Assembly: GCA_002914805.1 (NCBI GenBank)
Contig: JXTB01000020.1
Coordinates: 687,845 to 751,844, forward strand
Reading direction: 5' to 3'
DNA length: 64,000 nt
Source of the DNA: Parasponia andersonii
Lineage: Eukaryota; Streptophyta; Magnoliopsida; Rosales; Cannabaceae
Position numbers and translations under genes: made by a program. The notes beneath the pieces are model-generated. The model made no database searches, was not told the origin of the DNA, and worked only from the letters and a program-made list of their open reading frames with translations. The first letter of the stretch is position 1. Each line of letters begins with the position of its first letter. Of this stretch, positions 24,482-37,200 are shown piece by piece.

Positions 24482-25533
24482 GAATGGAGGACAAAATAGT
24501 CTACAAAGTAAAAATTGAGTATAAAACTATTAAAATAAAAGAAGGTAAGCAATAAGCTCAAAAAGGCTGTGGATCCATTTGCCACAAGTTACTGAGAAAA
24601 TCTGGGTGTCATTCTTTATTATTTGAGCTTTCCATTTGTGAAACCATGTTTTTCCCTTTTGTATAAAGGACTTGCTAAATCACAGATAACTCGCTTAGAA
24701 ACTACAATTTATGAAAATGCCACCTCTACCAGTCAATAGAAATACAGAAGGGGCAGGTTGCTTATCTTAAAAATTGGAAAAATGAGAGAGTGTTGATTGG
24801 GAAGAAGTCAGAGAAATTGTTAAGTTTTCCCTTTCTTACATCTTCAAAGAGAAAGAAAAAAGAAAAGAAAAGAAAATGGGTCAAAGCTTGAACCCTCTCA
24901 TTTTACGTCCATAAATCGATCAATTGATATAAGGGGTGCATTTGTAAATTTACCATAGATTTATTGATAATTTAGAGCGTAAAATTGTAAATTATTGTGG
25001 AGGGTAAGTTCATGATTCATCTCGAAACTGACAGAAGAAAAGAAAAACTAAAAAGGATAACTTTTAAGATGGGGTCTAAGATTTTGTGCATATATTCAAA
25101 ATTAAAACTATATTTAATAATACATTGGAATTAGTTTAAAACATACCGTTTTTTAAAGAAAAAGAATAAAAATCAAACAGAAAAGAGGAAAATAAAAAAG
25201 ATGACTTCCCAGAGAATCTCAGACCGCGCAACCTAGCTCGTTCTTTATGCACTTGACAGCCTCCAAGACTCCATCCTGAAAATTTGTATGAATTTTTGAG
25301 ATGTAAAGTTTGGAGGGTTACCAATCATAAGCTCAAATTGTGACTAAAAAATTACATTGTAGTTAACTCAACATTTTTAGAAAAATTGAAAAGTTAGACA
25401 AACCAACATTTTTAGTTTTCATCAAGAAACAAAATCCGGACAACATGGGCGTTCAATGCTATAATGCTATTTACTCTTTCACAGAGAAATCCTGAATATT
25501 ATTCAAAAAATATATATATCTTAGGATAACATT
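24482..25533. other. Intergenic, nothing recognised
   Basis: AT-rich, with purine runs (agaaaagaaaag near 24850). Short open frames occur on both strands but show no domain or splice context. Confidence 0.5.
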
Positions 25534-25760
25534 ACACCTCCCAACTTTTGTACTAAATTTTTTGTACCAACACATGTGGCATGTAATTTGTCACTAATAC
25601 CAAATTTTTTATACCAACACATGCGGCATGTAATTTGTCACTAATTAATTAGTGTTAAAACTTACCACACAAATAGAATAAATATTATCACCAATTGAAT
25701 AGTGATAAATCACATATCAAATGTGTTAGTATTAAAAATTTAGTAAAAAAGATGATACCT
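25534..25760. mobile_element. MITE-like element with internal duplication
   Basis: The left part (tactaaattttttgtacc, cacatgtggcatgtaattt, gtcactaat) is matched in reverse complement by the right part (25690-25760), about 65 bases with many mismatches. Inside the left arm a 48-bp unit is repeated in tandem (about 25549-25597 and 25598-25645). There is no coding capacity and no clear target duplication. Confidence 0.65.
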
Positions 25761-26264
25761 CACGCATTATCCATATATCTTGTATTACAAATGTGCAGAT
25801 CGACATATCAAACAGTTAATTTTCTGTCCTATGAACAAAAACAAAATTTGACATTTTTTCGCTGGATAAGATTTTAAATGAAAATAAAAAATAGGGCCCC
25901 TAAATGTCAGAAAAGTTCATTAAGAAAGAAATCTGAGCTAAATACAACCTATTTATCACAGAAAAGAAAAGAAACCAAAATTTTACATCTGACACAAAAA
26001 GCCTAATAGTTGTACGCAGCAAATTTTCCCTTCATTTTTGTTATGTAACCAGATCAAGCAGTCATAAAATAAAGAAACAAGAAAAAAAATAAATTGGAGT
26101 TTTATTATGTAACTAGACATTTATTTCTGTTTTTTGAATAAAAAGATGATGATAAACTTAACATGAGCCCTTCATTCACATCATCTTCCTCTTGAAATAG
26201 GTTGAGTTATGATCGAAAGGCTGGTAGTACACAAGTATTAGTTACCTTAATATCTTTTGTACTG

Positions 26265-26400
26265 GATCCTTCCACTAAACTACAAATACGTGAGACGCAG
26301 GAAACTCTAGCATATTGCTAGGTAGGGCGCCATAAGGAATCAAACCCCTGAAATGATGGGCCGACCACTTGACTTACTCATCATGGGTGTGAAATACTCA
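26265..26400 (-). mobile_element. tRNA-derived SINE-like piece
   Basis: On the minus strand, taagtcaagtggtcgg resembles a pol III A box and ggggtttgattcct a B box, about 30 bases apart. A unique tail follows. Ends and target duplication are not clear, so this is tentative. Confidence 0.35.
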
Positions 26401-27412
26401 ATATTAGAACTGTAGTACAATGCCATCACATCCATGAGGTATCCACATAACACAGAAATAGGAAAGGATCCTTTTTGGTAAGAGGATTACATCTTTGTTC
26501 TACAGTCTCAATTGATTTTGACACGCAGCCAACAAAATAAGGTGTAATTGGGCCATAGGTTTACCTTTTCATCTATGCTAAGTTTCCTTACCATGTTGTT
26601 GCTAGATTTATGTACTGTCTAATATAACTTCTTATCCTACAAAGGTTTCCTTTTGAACTGCTGATTCATATATGAATTCACAATAATAGGATGTTTTTAT
26701 TTTTTTCAGTCCGAGTGATAGAACCTTCTGGTTTATTCTCCTAGCAAAGTGGTAGAAACTGCAATTGAAAACACACAAAAATAGCCAATTCCACAACACA
26801 GTTGCAGTACTTAAAGAGGGAATTATCTTCTTTATTACTGGACTAAGTAAAAAAAGAAAGATACAGAAAAGAGGAGAGTATTCGAGAGAGATGAGCTCTC
26901 CCAAGGGTTCCTACACTCCAATTTCTTCCATAACCCACTCCTTCCCTCTCCTTTGCATAAGAACCTTCCTACCTCTAACAAACCCTCAACCAATTCCCTC
27001 ATAAACTGCTCCTCAAGGAAAAATATCCCCTAACTAACTATATTCTCTGTTGTTATCAAAAAGCCACTCCAGTACACCATATAAGCCAGCTAGAAGATAG
27101 CGTGACATAGACATAGTCCAGTCCATCTAGGCAGCCCCTTTTTATTCATAAGCGTTCCCATTAACTACTGCTTACCATGCCTCACATAAGTGAAGTGGAT
27201 AGGTGGCCTGCCTTAATACAGGTCCTATCTTTGAGAGCTACCTTTTGGGAAAAAAATGAATAAACAGTAATGTCTAATGCGTTAAAGAATGCAAAAGGAG
27301 TCACAGTTGTTCTTACAGCAATAAAAACTTTGATATATACGAGCAAATAGTATGCAGGTGTAAAAATCAATAGGAATACTGTAAAACTTGAATATGAACG
27401 GATCTTTAGCCC
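26401..27412. other. 3' flank of the glycosyltransferase gene
   Basis: It holds the presumed 3' UTR and intergenic DNA. I looked on the minus strand for a further terminal exon with a typical family C-terminus after the possible donor at 27463 and did not find a convincing one. Confidence 0.4.
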
Positions 27413-30400
27413 TTAAGGAATGCCACCAACAAATGCAACATATATTTCAAGAAGAATAATCACCTCAAGAGAAACTCTCTCAGAAATTTCTGTGGCACGT
27501 GCCTTGACTTCGGGCGATAATGCATCATTTATGGCCCTTGATAGCACATTTGCAGCTGCTCGGATGCTTGTCTCGTCGTAAGTTTCAGGAAACAAGTGAT
27601 TTCTTTTCAGTGGTTCTGGGGCAACTCCAAGCCAGTACATTCTCTCAGCCCAATAGAATTGATCGTGCATGAAGGGACATACTATCTGCTATCAAATACT
27701 AATTAATTGACAGAGAGACAACTACATTCTATTGAACAAAAAATCAACAGTAGAATGGAACCAAGAAGTAAGAACAATGTCCAAAGCCACTGAAGCTTCG
27801 AAAATATTGATTGGGTTAGCAACTTTAATTTAGTTATTCCTGTCTATATGCGAAATGCAAAGCAGTTGAACAAAACCCATCTTTTTTGCAAAAATAGACA
27901 AGTATATTGTCCCAAAACAAATATCTCAGTAATCTCAAATCAATGTAACTTCAATTCCGGCCCATCACAATTTTTTTTTTTACTTTTTCATGAAATTAAC
28001 AAGACCATAATAAATATATAGTTTCTTACTTAATAAATAATCCCATTTTTGGGTTTCCTGTCAAAGGACTAAACTGCATTCATAATATTTTTCATATACT
28101 TTCTGTTTCCACATTGCGATCCCAGTTTTCTACCAAATGCATTCCAATTGAACCAGACGTGGCAACATAATTAATCTATATGAACCCAAATACATGAATG
28201 CTTTAGTGTCGAATTTAGGATGAAAAGAGGATCGTAACAGAACTCACCTGTGGAATTCCAGCCTGCAGTGCAGCTGCAGTACTTCCACTATTTCGAATAT
28301 TCCAAAGATGGAAATATACATCAGTGATTATCAAGGTTTCTTGTTCAAATAAAGTTAATAAGTGCTCTCACCTGCCCCCATGATGAACTGCAGCCGCACA
28401 TTGAGTAAAGAGCCAGTTATATGAAATGCTACTGATTGAAAAATAGGAAGAAAATGTTAATTTCAGTTCAGGAAATGAGGAATCAGAGACCATTACTCCT
28501 GACTAAATGATTTAAAAACAATTAAAATTTAAATGGTGACAAATGCTTAACCATGGATATAACTTATAAGTATTCTATAAAAAGCAGTAAGGAAGCACTC
28601 TTCAAGCCATAGAAACAGTTTTCAAGGTTCAGGGCATGTAGGAAAATCCAACCAAATTTAAACGTGCAAAAAATATTAGCCAAGCTACTTAGTAAGAACA
28701 CTATATTATTGCATAAACAATGACTTCAGTAATTATAACAGATTCAGTGCTTAGAATTTGGTTTTATTCTTTTTCTTTTAGGATTACATCTCTCGTATCC
28801 AATGGCTAAGGCCTTCAGACATTTACTTTGTATTCTATTACACTAATAATACAGAAGAATTTTTGGACTTTCTTGTTGTTTGTCAGCCATAGTAAGATTC
28901 TAAAGACTATAGCAACAGCGTACAGTCTACTGCAACATATGGGCAAGTGACAAGCAACATCAACGAATGGAAAGAAACAATCTCTTTTTTCTTAGGTTTT
29001 AAGTAAAACTTATTAAGGAAAAAGGGTGCGATCACAAAACATTAGAAGCAAGAAAGATGTAAAAAAGAAACCAAAAGAACAAATAAATACACAAGATCAA
29101 GAAAGAAAAGAAATACAACAAATGACAAAAAAAAAAAATAAGATCCACAGATTAACAAGAAAACAGAAAAACCGAAATCATAAAACCTGTCTCCGCGTTG
29201 CTTTTAGGTATTCAAAATAAAGTTTGCTTAAACTTACCTAAATAATCAGAAGAAAACAAATGAAGCTTCACGCATGTTGGTCAGATTTCAGTTACTGGAA
29301 AAGTTTGTTGTTTCTGTTTCTCATCTAAAACACAAAGAAACAGAAAAGAACTTTCCTAGTTTATTTTCTGCCAAATTTCTAGTGACACCTCGATGTGTTT
29401 CGCATTATGCACAAATAAATTTCTAATCCTCCTAAAAAAAATTCTAAAAGGGTACATAGTTTTAACTTTTAGGAAAGTTTTCTTCGATTCAAAGTAAACA
29501 AGAGATGCACACCCGGAAAAGCAGAACAGTCTGCTATTGAAAAGAGAGAAGCAATCTTCAGTTATTTGTATATGACTCGAATCCAATGATGTTTCCGCGG
29601 CAATATCTTGGATTGCTGTCTCTAGAGGTTCACAGCCAGCTGTGAAAAGGATAATCCTGTAACTTGTGATCTCTAGAACAGTTCGAAGAACATGAAGAAA
29701 TGCTAGAGGGTCATTTAAAAATCCCAAGCTGCAAAGATAAGCGAAAATCAGTTCAAGTACATGAAAGATGACGACCACACAAATGACAACCACATTATAT
29801 TGGAAACATGGAAGAACCCCCAAATATTCACAAGCCAATAAGAAAAACACCATTCTAACAGAGAAAGAACAGACATGCCTGTTACAATTACCAAATCAGA
29901 CAATCTTATCAAATTACTGACATGGAACTATTTTTTATCAAAATTTCAAGAAGTTGAAGATAGTTTAAGGAACTTGCCTACCAACCGAACTAAGCCCAAT
30001 AAACACAAGTTGCTCTGCCATACGAGTCTTTAGAAAAGATTGTAACTGAACATGAGAGGAACATAGTTCGTCTTTCTTGTCTAAATGCCCTGCCGAAACT
30101 AAAGCTGAAATATCTCTGCACTTCATACACGAAAACTGCCATTCCACAGGGAGAAACCAAAAGCCAGAAACCCGAACAGTTGATGGCCAGTAATCTGTTG
30201 ACATCCTCGTATTCATGAGACAAAAGGAAAAATGTAAAATTAGAACTCAATAAAGCAAAAAATTGTAAAATAAAAAGGAAGTCAACCTGATACGTTTGAA
30301 GTCAAATGATGTACCATCTTTATTTATTCATTTTGATAAACACAGAAAACCATTTACTAAGAAATCATAGAAAGGTAATCAAGAAAAGCACAACATGATA

Positions 30401-33400
30401 TGCACTATCATGCACTGATAATTTAAAGGATCTTCCAGAGAAGGATTCACAAATATATCATAGTATTGTTATAAGCAATCTTATAGATGACAAGAAACCA
30501 TTTCAGCTGCTTTCACTGTTTTACATAATTCCGTACTAGATAAAAATATTTTCTTTAATCAACTTGGCATTCTTTTGTGCAGCAGCAACAGTTTTGGGGT
30601 ACTAAAAAGCATAAAGAAAAATTAAGACACTAAACCGAAACAAAATCTGAACTTGAATGTGTTTTAAACTGTTTACCAGGATGAACAACCACTTGTTTTA
30701 TCATATAATATCCTTGCTTCTCGATATTTACATACTTCATAGACATGCAGTGCACAATAGGATCAATTACTCGGTTCTAGTGCTTAACTACTGTAGTGAA
30801 TGACACAATTAACAAAGCCTTGTTAAGGTTTGTGTCTATGTAGAAGAGAAGAAAAGGATACACATATAGTTATTTCTGCTTGTATGCCTCCTCTTTTTAT
30901 GCAGAACCCTTTTTCCTTCTACCCATCAGTTTTGATGATCTTTCTATTTCAGAATTTAGATCAGAGAAAAAGCTGCTTCAATTTTGCAAGTATCTCCCTC
31001 TCTCTCTCGCTTGCTTTAAATCCTTATACAATACAAATAAAGAAGTATACCTGGGCATTCAACAACTTCTTTGCTAAAGCCATACCTGTCAGACAAATGA
31101 CAATGTTACTATGTAAATGTTATTTGTGTAACTCTTTCAAGAGAAATAGATGACAATACTATTCTAACTAAAATAATTGTTCAAAAATTCAATAAACATG
31201 CTTTCAACTTTTCTGTAGTATTAGCCATTCGCTCACCTAGCCAAAATCTATTTGATTTTCTTTACCTAACTTAAGGTTCAATATAATGGTCATCTTTAAA
31301 TTTGATAAAATTCCAACTTTACAGACACATTACTAGTATCATGAAAACACTAATAAATACATGACTTAAAGAGGATGACTAATGTGATAAGAGCAAACAC
31401 AAGCATTCATGAGATGCTTCAACCCCCACACTTTGTTATTGCTTTATATTTCCACCTGGAACATAAGTACTAAGACTTACAACAGTAAGGGAGATGAAGG
31501 CCTATTATGCAATTCCGGTAATCCTGTTACTGGATCCTGAATTTGGCAAAGAAGCAAGCTGAGTATGAAGACGACAACATAAACCATGTAATCTTTTATG
31601 TACTAGTGTACAATTTTACCGCAGGAGTTGAAAAAAGAGTTCTTTCATTTGATGAATGTGCAATTTTTTATGTCCAACATACTAATGGTCGCAATATATT
31701 GGATAAACCTGCATCATAATTAATTAACTGTAAAGGGGCAAGAACTCAGATTCAGATCATGTCTCCAGGATTCCCAGTAATCGGTGAAAATGGGCCACAT
31801 CCAATGTATCACGTCTTTCCAACAGACCTATATGTATTCAAGGACAAGAAATAAATGTGGTGCACAAAATGTCAATTAACTTTCTTTTTTCTAATTGGAT
31901 AACTTCGATTCACTTTTTAATTTTCCTGTGCATTTCATCAACTCATAAAGCCACGCATGACAAATTATTCACAGGAATATCTTCACTGAAACTCAAATTA
32001 CCTTGTGTGTAGGAGCTTCTTGCAGATACTCATACAGAAGTGGGTGTTCCTTTTTGAAGTGGCGCTCATATGATGATGGTGCACTGCACAGTAATTCAAG
32101 AAAACAATTAACTAATAGGAAGGAAACTAGCTATGGGAGGGACCTCAGTTCCAGAAAGATAATTCTTCTAACAAAACATATAAGATTTCCAATGATGAAA
32201 CACATTGAAGATTTTTAGTTTGGACCTTTGAAAACATAAGGATTCTTTGGAAAGAATGATTATCATGTTTAACAATAATTAAAAAGAAATTTGCTTATAT
32301 GATTTGACTAATCTAAAACTGCCCCCTATCCCGGAAAAAATCGGTGCACAATGGGCCCTGCTGAAACAATTAATTAGGATCTGAAAGAGAGTGATGTCGA
32401 ATACACAAATTCCATTCAAAGGATACTCTATCATATAAAGAAGCCTGTGCACATATATTATCGACGGATGAGAGAGAGAGAGAGAGAGAGAGAGTCCTAT
32501 TATTGTTGAGAAAGCAATTTTCTAATTTTAATATTAAGGAAAAGAACAAAGTAATCTTTTGGGGAGACCGCTAAACAATGCAAATTAGAGACCCCAAGAA
32601 ATATTTCTAAAAATCGTTGTACATCTACAACAACAAAACTACAAAAATAGAAAATCAACCAAAACTAGACACCACCAAACAAAGTATTTTTCCTACCAAG
32701 AGTAATTAACAAAAGCAGAAAATCTTCTCTCTCTTCTTCTTAATGAAAGTTATTGTTTCCTATAAAAATAAAAAATAAATAAATTAAAAAAAGATCACAT
32801 CGAATTCTTGTGATTGAAAACTTCATTAGTAGCATTTTTCAAAATCTCTTGTCATGTAAAAAATATATCAATTTAAAATGACGAACTCCCAAATATAGTA
32901 ATAACAAAAAGATTATTCAGTTTCTGAAAGTTCATTTACATAAAAGAACAGAAATATTACTACCTGTATGGAACAACATATGGGGCAGCTACTATGCAAC
33001 GAACTCGAAATAGCTCCGCTAGACTCCAACCTTCCTAGACAAACAAGAAAACCTGTCAAGGTTCGCATAGTTATATTTAATGTATCAAAATGTTACTCTA
33101 AATTTTAACTCTAAAATATTCGTCTGATAAAAAGATCAACCTACTGAACATGTTATTCTCAAATTTAAGAGAAGTACCAACGCAAAAAAATTTATCACAA
33201 TAAAATCGCCCTCCATGCTTGGGCCCTGTCCAAATATATTTTCAACAACAGAACAACATTCTCGTCTATGATCTCTGATAATCATCTTTTTCTGCAGTGA
33301 AAATGACAACTCTGCAGAAACTGATAGGACATGTTATGATATTACATTGCAGTATACTTTAGCTTTTCTACTGCAATAGAAAGAATTAGTAAGAGTTTTC

Positions 33401-35388
33401 AACAATTGAACAAAGCGAACAAAGCTGCCCAAACCTGTAGTGTTTTGAATCTGATTGGTAGAAAGAAAAGGTGGTGACGATACTGGATAATAAGCAACGC
33501 ATTTTGCAGCCAAGTGAGACCTTAAAGACTGTATGACAGCAAACACACTGGTAAAGTCCAAATAATATTTTTAACAACTCATAGAGTTTGAAAATAAAAT
33601 AAAATAAGATTTAAAACCTCATCAAAGGTAAGATAAATTTTCAATTTTTTTGATAAGAAACTAAAGAAACATCAAAAATATATATATCTAAAAAGGTTAT
33701 AATATTAATGTTCATTAACCTTATATTATAATCAAGTCACTCAAGGTTCTTGGAGGATGTGGGAAGATGAAATGACAGTAGTGTAGTTATTGGCAACTTT
33801 CGCCCCATAGGTCTCACAATTTCCCCAAAAAGGTATCAATACAGGTAAATGAGACAGCACACCCAATAACTTCTCCTCCATACAATGTGGTAATCTATAC
33901 TCCTCCCAATTTAGGACCAATACCCTTCTACCACAAAATTGAAAGTATTTTATTGTGACCCACATTTTTAGATGAGATTGGCTCTAACAGTCTATATTGC
34001 CCGCACTAACTGTAGAGTCTTTCAAAACGTGTTTATACAAGTAAGAACACCTTTGAACCCTAAATAACTATATACACATCTTTGAACCCTAAACGTGTTT
34101 ATATCCCAAGCATTTCTTCTCCCAAGCTATGTGGGATACCACAATAACTAAATCGCAACATCGGGATATTAAAACTTCAGTTCTAAAATGAGTTCCTTGA
34201 ACCCTACCTGCAGGCTATGCATTACTTTAGACTTCCAGTATACCTCGTAGTGGTATGCTTGATTATTAAATCAAAGAGGAAAAGAACATCTTCTAAATAT
34301 AAAGATAAATGGGTCCTTTTCAGGTCCTGTGAATCATGGTAGTAGCTATAGATTCTCTCAATGGAAATCATTTTACGAACAACGTCGAACCATAATTGAC
34401 AAGCTCTGTCATATTATCCTCCTACAGCATAAATATATGGATGATTTCAATATGTTCTTGCTTTCCTCAATATTATTTCTGTAAATATTTTCTCTATTCT
34501 TATATTATCCTCTTAATACATGAACATGAGAAAAGGTCAGTCAACACTATTCCAAAGTCATCGATTCAAAGGAGACACTTGAATGCAAACCTCATGTGCT
34601 GAATGAGTTACAAAAATCACATGGTACTGTCTTTGATCACAAGCAAAACCTGCCGCGATGGCCTGCAATAACCAAAAAAAATGAATTTATCTTTCGAAGA
34701 TCCAACTCATCAAATGAATTTATCTTTCGACGAAATTAGGACCGAAACTACGATCAAGAAAATGGCAATATCATTCAAATGAACCAGTTATAACATTTAT
34801 GAGGCCTGGTTCCAATAATGACACCATAATTGTGCATTGCATGACAACATTTTTATTTCTTCTTTTTTTCGTTTTTGAAAATGAAACGGTGAAGATGTTC
34901 AAGATGTTGTTTGAGGAAAATCTTTATCTTCATTTGATTTTCAAAAATAATAAACCAAAATAAAAATGTTGTCAAACAAGCCCATACTCAACATTTTTCC
35001 GTTTTCTTTTGGGCATTGTCTTAAACTAAGCTCCGTATAACTTAAACTACTAATGCTCTTACTTCTAAGGGGAACAACACTAAAGACTAAGATGAAAAAA
35101 GTATTAAAAGGGAAAATCCAATTCCAACGGAGTAATTTTGACTAATCTAATGCATATTATATATGCATATAATATATATATACATTTCTTCTGTAGATAA
35201 ATTTCACTAAAAAATAACTTTCAAAATTCTGTTATGGTAACCCAAAGTTATATACAAGGCACGAAAATTATTAATATATTCAATTCAAAAAAAAAAAAAA
35301 AAAAACTTACAGCTATAGGATAAACATCGCCTTTGGTACCGAAGGCCATAAAAATGGCGATGGGTTTGGTCCTTTCCTCTACCTCCAT
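27413..35388 (-). CDS. GT-B glycosyltransferase, sterol 3-beta-glucosyltransferase-like (14 exons)
   Basis: Coding exons on the minus strand are 35388-35311, 34662-34591, 33528-33435, 33311-33178, 33034-32964, 32083-32002, 31827-31729, 31536-31481, 31085-31051, 30194-29978, 29728-29513, 28431-28372, 28287-28248 and 27685-27413. All phases agree, giving 508 residues without an internal stop. Residues 9-35 form the N-terminal nucleotide-fold start with G17-T-K-G-D-V-Y-P24, as in UGT80-type sterol glucosyltransferases. Residues 401-418 read HHGGSGSTAAALQAGIPQ, the UDP-sugar donor motif, followed by CPFMHDQFYWAERMYWLGVAP. The family moves glucose from UDP-glucose to a lipid or similar acceptor. 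Overall it resembles, from memory, Arabidopsis At5g24750 (about 520 residues), whose substrate I do not know. The start is the ATG just before the conserved fold. The last exon is less sure: a possible donor at 27463 follows the family-like end RVSLE, so the true C-terminus may lie on another exon. It looks like a working host gene. Confidence 0.88.
29729..29977 (-). other. GC-AG intron in the glycosyltransferase gene
   Basis: The donor reads TAG|GCAAGT (GC at 29977-29976) and the acceptor ttgcag (ending 29729). Only this junction keeps the frame through SSVG-S-LGFLND, with serine split AG/C. GC donors make up about one percent of plant introns, and AG|GCAAGT is their consensus. Confidence 0.8.
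32471..32494 (+). repeat. (AG)12 microsatellite in an intron
   Basis: Twelve perfect AG units lie in the intron between exons 5 and 6 of the glycosyltransferase gene. Confidence 0.95.
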
Positions 35389-35480
35389 TACACTTCAACT
35401 TTGTCCCTAACCCTCGATTTCTGACCGGTTTCGACCGTGGCGAACAATGTCTTTTATGGATAAATAGTAGGGATTTGGGT
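35389..35480 (-). promoter_or_regulatory. Probable core promoter and 5' UTR of the glycosyltransferase gene
   Basis: On the minus strand, a TATA-like ctactatttatcc (about 35458-35470) lies about 70-80 bases before the ATG. A GC-richer leader follows and runs into the start codon. The fit to a plant TATA box is only fair, and transcripts could also start further up near 37.0-37.2 kb. Confidence 0.35.
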
Positions 35481-36173
35481 TGGGCTGGATGTTCATAATT
35501 GAGCCTCGTGTTATAGGCTTTTCATGTCATTAAACTCATGGAAGTCCCACAAAAATTAACCACTATTCCTGTCTTTGGCGCCTTATGACTTTCTAGTAGA
35601 AATAACACTTTTATATGCAGTGAGTTAAATAATATTTCTCTTTTGAATAGAATTATACATGTGACAATGTTTTAAAGTGATATTACATTTTTAACTCTCA
35701 AATTTTTTTCCTCATTTTGAAATAAGCAATAAGCTTGTATATGCAATAAGTTTAAAAGGGTTCAAATTGTAAGTTAGACTAAGGGCTCAATGCAATATTT
35801 TAAGTCTCACATTGTTTTGCTCATTTTGGGTGGTCATGTAAACTAAACAGGTTGATTCTTTTTTTTTTTCTTTTTGAAACTAAAAAGGTTGATTCTATAA
35901 CTACTGCAATACGTGACCAAAAAAAAAAAAAAAAGTAAACTAACCTAAAAAAGGTAAATGAAAAAAATGTATTAAATTCAAAAAAGCATGACCTGGAATG
36001 TACATCCATTTTTCTAGGAAGTTTTTCACTTCATCATAAAAGTCCTCTTTCTAAGATATTGATTTTCAAATACAATCCACAAAAAAACAGTAGATAATGC
36101 TTCTCTTCTAGTCTTTTTCAATATCACTGGGGAAACTAAATCCAGTAATCACAGCAGATAAAAAGGCAATTAC
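35481..36173. other. Upstream intergenic or 5' intron DNA
   Basis: AT-rich with A and T runs near 35855 and 35920. No exon-like block is visible. Confidence 0.4.
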
Positions 36174-36239
36174 CTGATTCTATACATGGTAGACTGTAAA
36201 CTGATCAGCGTACTTAGATGCTAGACCATCAAACTCTTC
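36174..36239 (-). pseudogene. Orphan exon of NADH-cytochrome b5 reductase, with in-frame stop
   Basis: Read on the minus strand, 66 bp flanked by a good acceptor (tgtgcag) and donor (gtaatt) give EEFDGLASKYADQFTVYHV*NQ. From memory this lines up residue by residue with the 'EELEGLTTNYPEQFKIFYVLNQ'-type stretch of plant CBR1, an ER enzyme that passes electrons from NADH to cytochrome b5. About 10 of 22 residues are the same and most others are conservative. A TAG sits where leucine is expected. I found no neighbouring CBR1 exons within 1 kb, so this is a gene fragment. Chance similarity cannot be fully ruled out over 22 residues. Confidence 0.55.
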
Positions 36240-36959
36240 CTGCACAGGATCAAATGGGATATATTGATATAGTAGCAGAAGACTGTAGTAGTAGTAGTAA
36301 GAGCGGGAATTTAAAAAAACAAAAACCACTCATTCCAGCAAACAAAAAATATGAAATAGAAAAACAATTATACTTTATTCTCTAATTATATATACTCTGC
36401 CCAAATTCCCATCAAACTCAAAAACCAGCAAAAAACAAATACGTAATAGAAAAGGTGGGATGGAATAAATTTTGTTGTCTTACCAAAACTGAGCAGGAAA
36501 CGCAAAGGTTGAATCAAAATTAACCATAAAGTTGCATTGAAAACAATGGTGGGTGCAGAGCCGTGTAGAAAAATTAGGGATTTGAGTCGGATTTTTTAAC
36601 AGAATTGAGGTTCAACCTCCACAAATTAACAACATCAGAATACAATAAGAGAATAAACATCTTATGTAAATCAGAAAAATCAAAGAAACTGATAATGAAA
36701 ACTTCAAATTTATTGAAAAATTGCCGAATTGACCCAAAATTGAAACTTATTTGGCAACACAAGCGTCTTTCAGAGGGTTGACAATTAACTATGAAACTTT
36801 TCTCAACGAAGGTCTTTGAAGATAGATCAAGACCAATTGGCTGAGTCCTCGAGTTTCAACATCAAAGTTGAAAATTTACCCAAAAAAACACGAAAAAAAA
36901 ACCATAGAATCTGAATATATTGAACGAAATTGAGAGCGAAAACGAAGAAAATTCGAATA
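36240..36959. other. Non-coding stretch between orphan exon and UTR-like block
   Basis: AT-rich, with a (gta)n-like run near 36285-36300. It would read as intron sequence on the minus strand if the two flanking blocks once belonged together. No coding signal. Confidence 0.4.
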
Positions 36960-37200
36960 GATCAACAAATTGAGAGAACTAACCCTAATTTCCTCGGCAA
37001 ATCACGAACGCAACGCAAGAAACCGGATCCAGGGATCGATCAAAACTCGAATTGAAGATTCCTTTTCTCCAATTTGGGGATTTACGCCATTCTTCTTCAA
37101 TGTTTCGAACTCGAACTCAACCAGAGAGGAGGAAGGGTATGAGAGAGAGAGAACGAGAGAGGCCACATTTGACAAAGATACGTCCATTGTACTGTTTTGC
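36960..37200 (-). promoter_or_regulatory. 5'-UTR-like CT-rich block on the minus strand
   Basis: Read on the minus strand, this has ctctctcgttctctctctctcat, then less AT-rich sequence through 'ggatccggtttcttgcgttg' and the phrase gaggaaattagggttag. That is the usual look of a plant first exon or 5' UTR running into an intron. A 61-codon open frame from 37187 has no domain and could be an upstream ORF. It may be an upstream start for the glycosyltransferase gene or a remnant of the gene that gave the orphan exon. Confidence 0.35.

Noticed and set aside
26632-26904. 90-codon minus-strand frame as the last exon of the glycosyltransferase gene
   Set aside because: The hydrophobic start and lack of a family-like C-terminus do not fit, and no acceptor joins it in phase with the donor at 27463.
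29026-29220. Lysine-rich plus-strand open frame
   Set aside because: Comes from A-rich intron sequence of the minus-strand glycosyltransferase gene.
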